Below are positions 63,507-64,000 of a stretch of DNA of 64,000 bases, in pieces. Each line of letters opens with the position of its first letter. Position 1 is the first letter of the stretch. The position numbers and the translations under genes were made by a program. The DNA is taken from NCBI GenBank assembly GCA_947573445.1, contig CANPFR010000004.1, positions 1 through 64,000 on the forward strand. The letters run 5' to 3'. The notes under the pieces were generated by a model that was not told the origin of the DNA, made no database searches, and saw only the letters and a list, made by a program, of their open reading frames with translations. Source of the stretch: an uncultured Clostridia bacterium. GTDB lineage: Bacteria > Bacillota > Clostridia > TANB77 > CAG-508.

Positions 63507-64000
63507 TGAGAATATAAAAAATAAGTTTAAATTTAGAATTGCTATATCAAAAATAAAAGAGGAGGATACTAATATTATGAATAAGAAATTTAATAACATG
63601 GTAAAAAAAGGTTGTGGCATTGCTGCTTGCTTGATTGTTGTATCTAGTGGAGTCGTTTTCGCAAAAGATATAGAAAATTACTTCAGAAGTTTATTTAATA
63701 ATTCAAGCAAATCCATTGATGTAGCTGTCGAAAATGGATATATACAAAAAGAAGAAAAGGATTATACATATGATAAAAATATTGGAATAAAAGTAGATAA
63801 TTTAGTTTTAGATGATTTGAATTTAGATATTTCATTTAATTTTGAAATAAAAGAAGAAAATGTAAAATCTATTCGCCTTAATAATTTTATTATTACGAAT
63901 GATAATGAAAAAATTGTTTATCAAAGTGAATTTAAAACAGCAGAAACACTTGAAGAATTACCTTTGTATAATTCAGTTAACTGGATAAACGAGCCAGTAA
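63496..64000 (+). CDS. Anti-sigma factor, DUF4179 type (module 4), cut by the window end
   Basis: At least 168 residues. AGGAGG precedes the ATG at 63496. Cytoplasmic segment, helix CGIAACLIVVSSGVVFA, then KDIENYFRSLFNNSSKSIDVAVENGYIQ, almost the module 1 signature. The outer domain runs off the window. Confidence 0.8.
   Translation, partial: MKNNENIKNKFKFRIAISKIKEEDTNIMNKKFNNMVKKGCGIAACLIVVSSGVVFAKDIENYFRSLFNNSSKSIDVAVENGYIQKEEKDYTYDKNIGIKVDNLVLDDLNLDISFNFEIKEENVKSIRLNNFIITNDNEKIVYQSEFKTAETLEELPLYNSVNWINEPV

Larger units (their letters stand above)
15479..64000. mobile_element. Large conjugative element (left part; right end outside the window)
   Basis: From about 15.5 kb the content is a type IV secretion operon, surface fibres, regulators and a long leftward operon of DNA-processing genes. 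This is the usual make-up of a Gram-positive integrative conjugative element or conjugative plasmid. The left edge is set where the hydrolase fragment ends; no repeat proves it. Neither an integrase nor a relaxase was recognised, so part of the element should lie beyond 64 kb. The sigma-factor cluster could instead be chromosomal. Confidence 0.55.

Overview
The window is AT-rich, double-stranded bacterial DNA with Shine-Dalgarno sites of the AGGAGG type, three ordinary stop codons (TAA, TAG and TGA all end genes here) and Firmicutes gene families: a SpoVD-like PBP, a Spo0A-like regulator, SpoVG, SipW/TasA, sortase and DUF4179-type anti-sigma factors. It most resembles a low-GC gut Clostridia genome; I cannot place it more precisely.

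Layout. 1-6.2 kb looks chromosomal: a Ca2+/cation antiporter, alkaline phosphatase, a class B PBP and a BspA-type leucine-rich-repeat surface protein. At 6.2-15.5 kb a peptidoglycan hydrolase gene (M15 peptidase plus PG-binding domain) is split by an 8.8-kb serine-recombinase element. Both att junctions can be read, and joining the inner ends restores a near-perfect palindromic attP. Its cargo is a Fic protein, a decayed reverse transcriptase / DUF2075 helicase region, two MazG-like pyrophosphohydrolases and a DUF3883-like nuclease-fold protein. From about 15.5 kb to the end lies a large conjugative element. It holds a replisome-organizer-like protein, a type IV secretion operon (VirB2-, VirB3/PrgI-, VirB4-, VirB6/TrbL-like, M23 hydrolase, VirD4), a sortase, a Cna-B surface protein, a SipW/TasA-type fibre operon with a large beta-helix adhesin, HU and a Spo0A-like regulator. 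After these come repeated ECF sigma / DUF4179 anti-sigma modules with secreted proteins. A long leftward operon of DNA-processing and transfer-accessory genes follows (CHC2 primase, ArdC/IrrE-like, PcfJ/PcfK-like, SSB, ribosomal protein S6, SMC-like ATPase, RDF-like). It ends at a hairpin cluster at 61.9-62.0 kb, from which rightward genes start.

Main discovery. Nine genes, including VirB4, VirD4, the TrbL-like protein, the M23 peptidase, the PBP and the adhesin, look frameshifted in the standard reading. Every break has the same form: an in-frame CGG codon followed by a +1 shift, so that CGGN occupies the place of one glycine codon GGN. I count 26 such sites. All are in phase with a glycine codon, none shares an obvious upstream slippery sequence, and taking all of them restores one full-length protein per locus with conserved motifs intact (for example the M23 APxG and DHGxG motifs and the VirB4 DxEGEY motif). 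Outside three small secreted-protein genes with a foreign look, I found no in-frame CGG in the window read as arginine. The simplest reading is a recoded genome in which CGGN is decoded as glycine, by a four-base-reading tRNA-Gly or by +1 frameshifting at an unassigned CGG. A frame-specific sequencing artefact is unlikely but must be excluded.

Other systems of note are a shared promoter type with 10-bp direct repeats at the -35 position in the sigma-factor cluster, a probable antisense small RNA at 60.2 kb, a structured RNA near 8.6 kb, and a mobile copy of the rpsF-ssb pair. No relaxase and no integrase for the large element was recognised inside the window.
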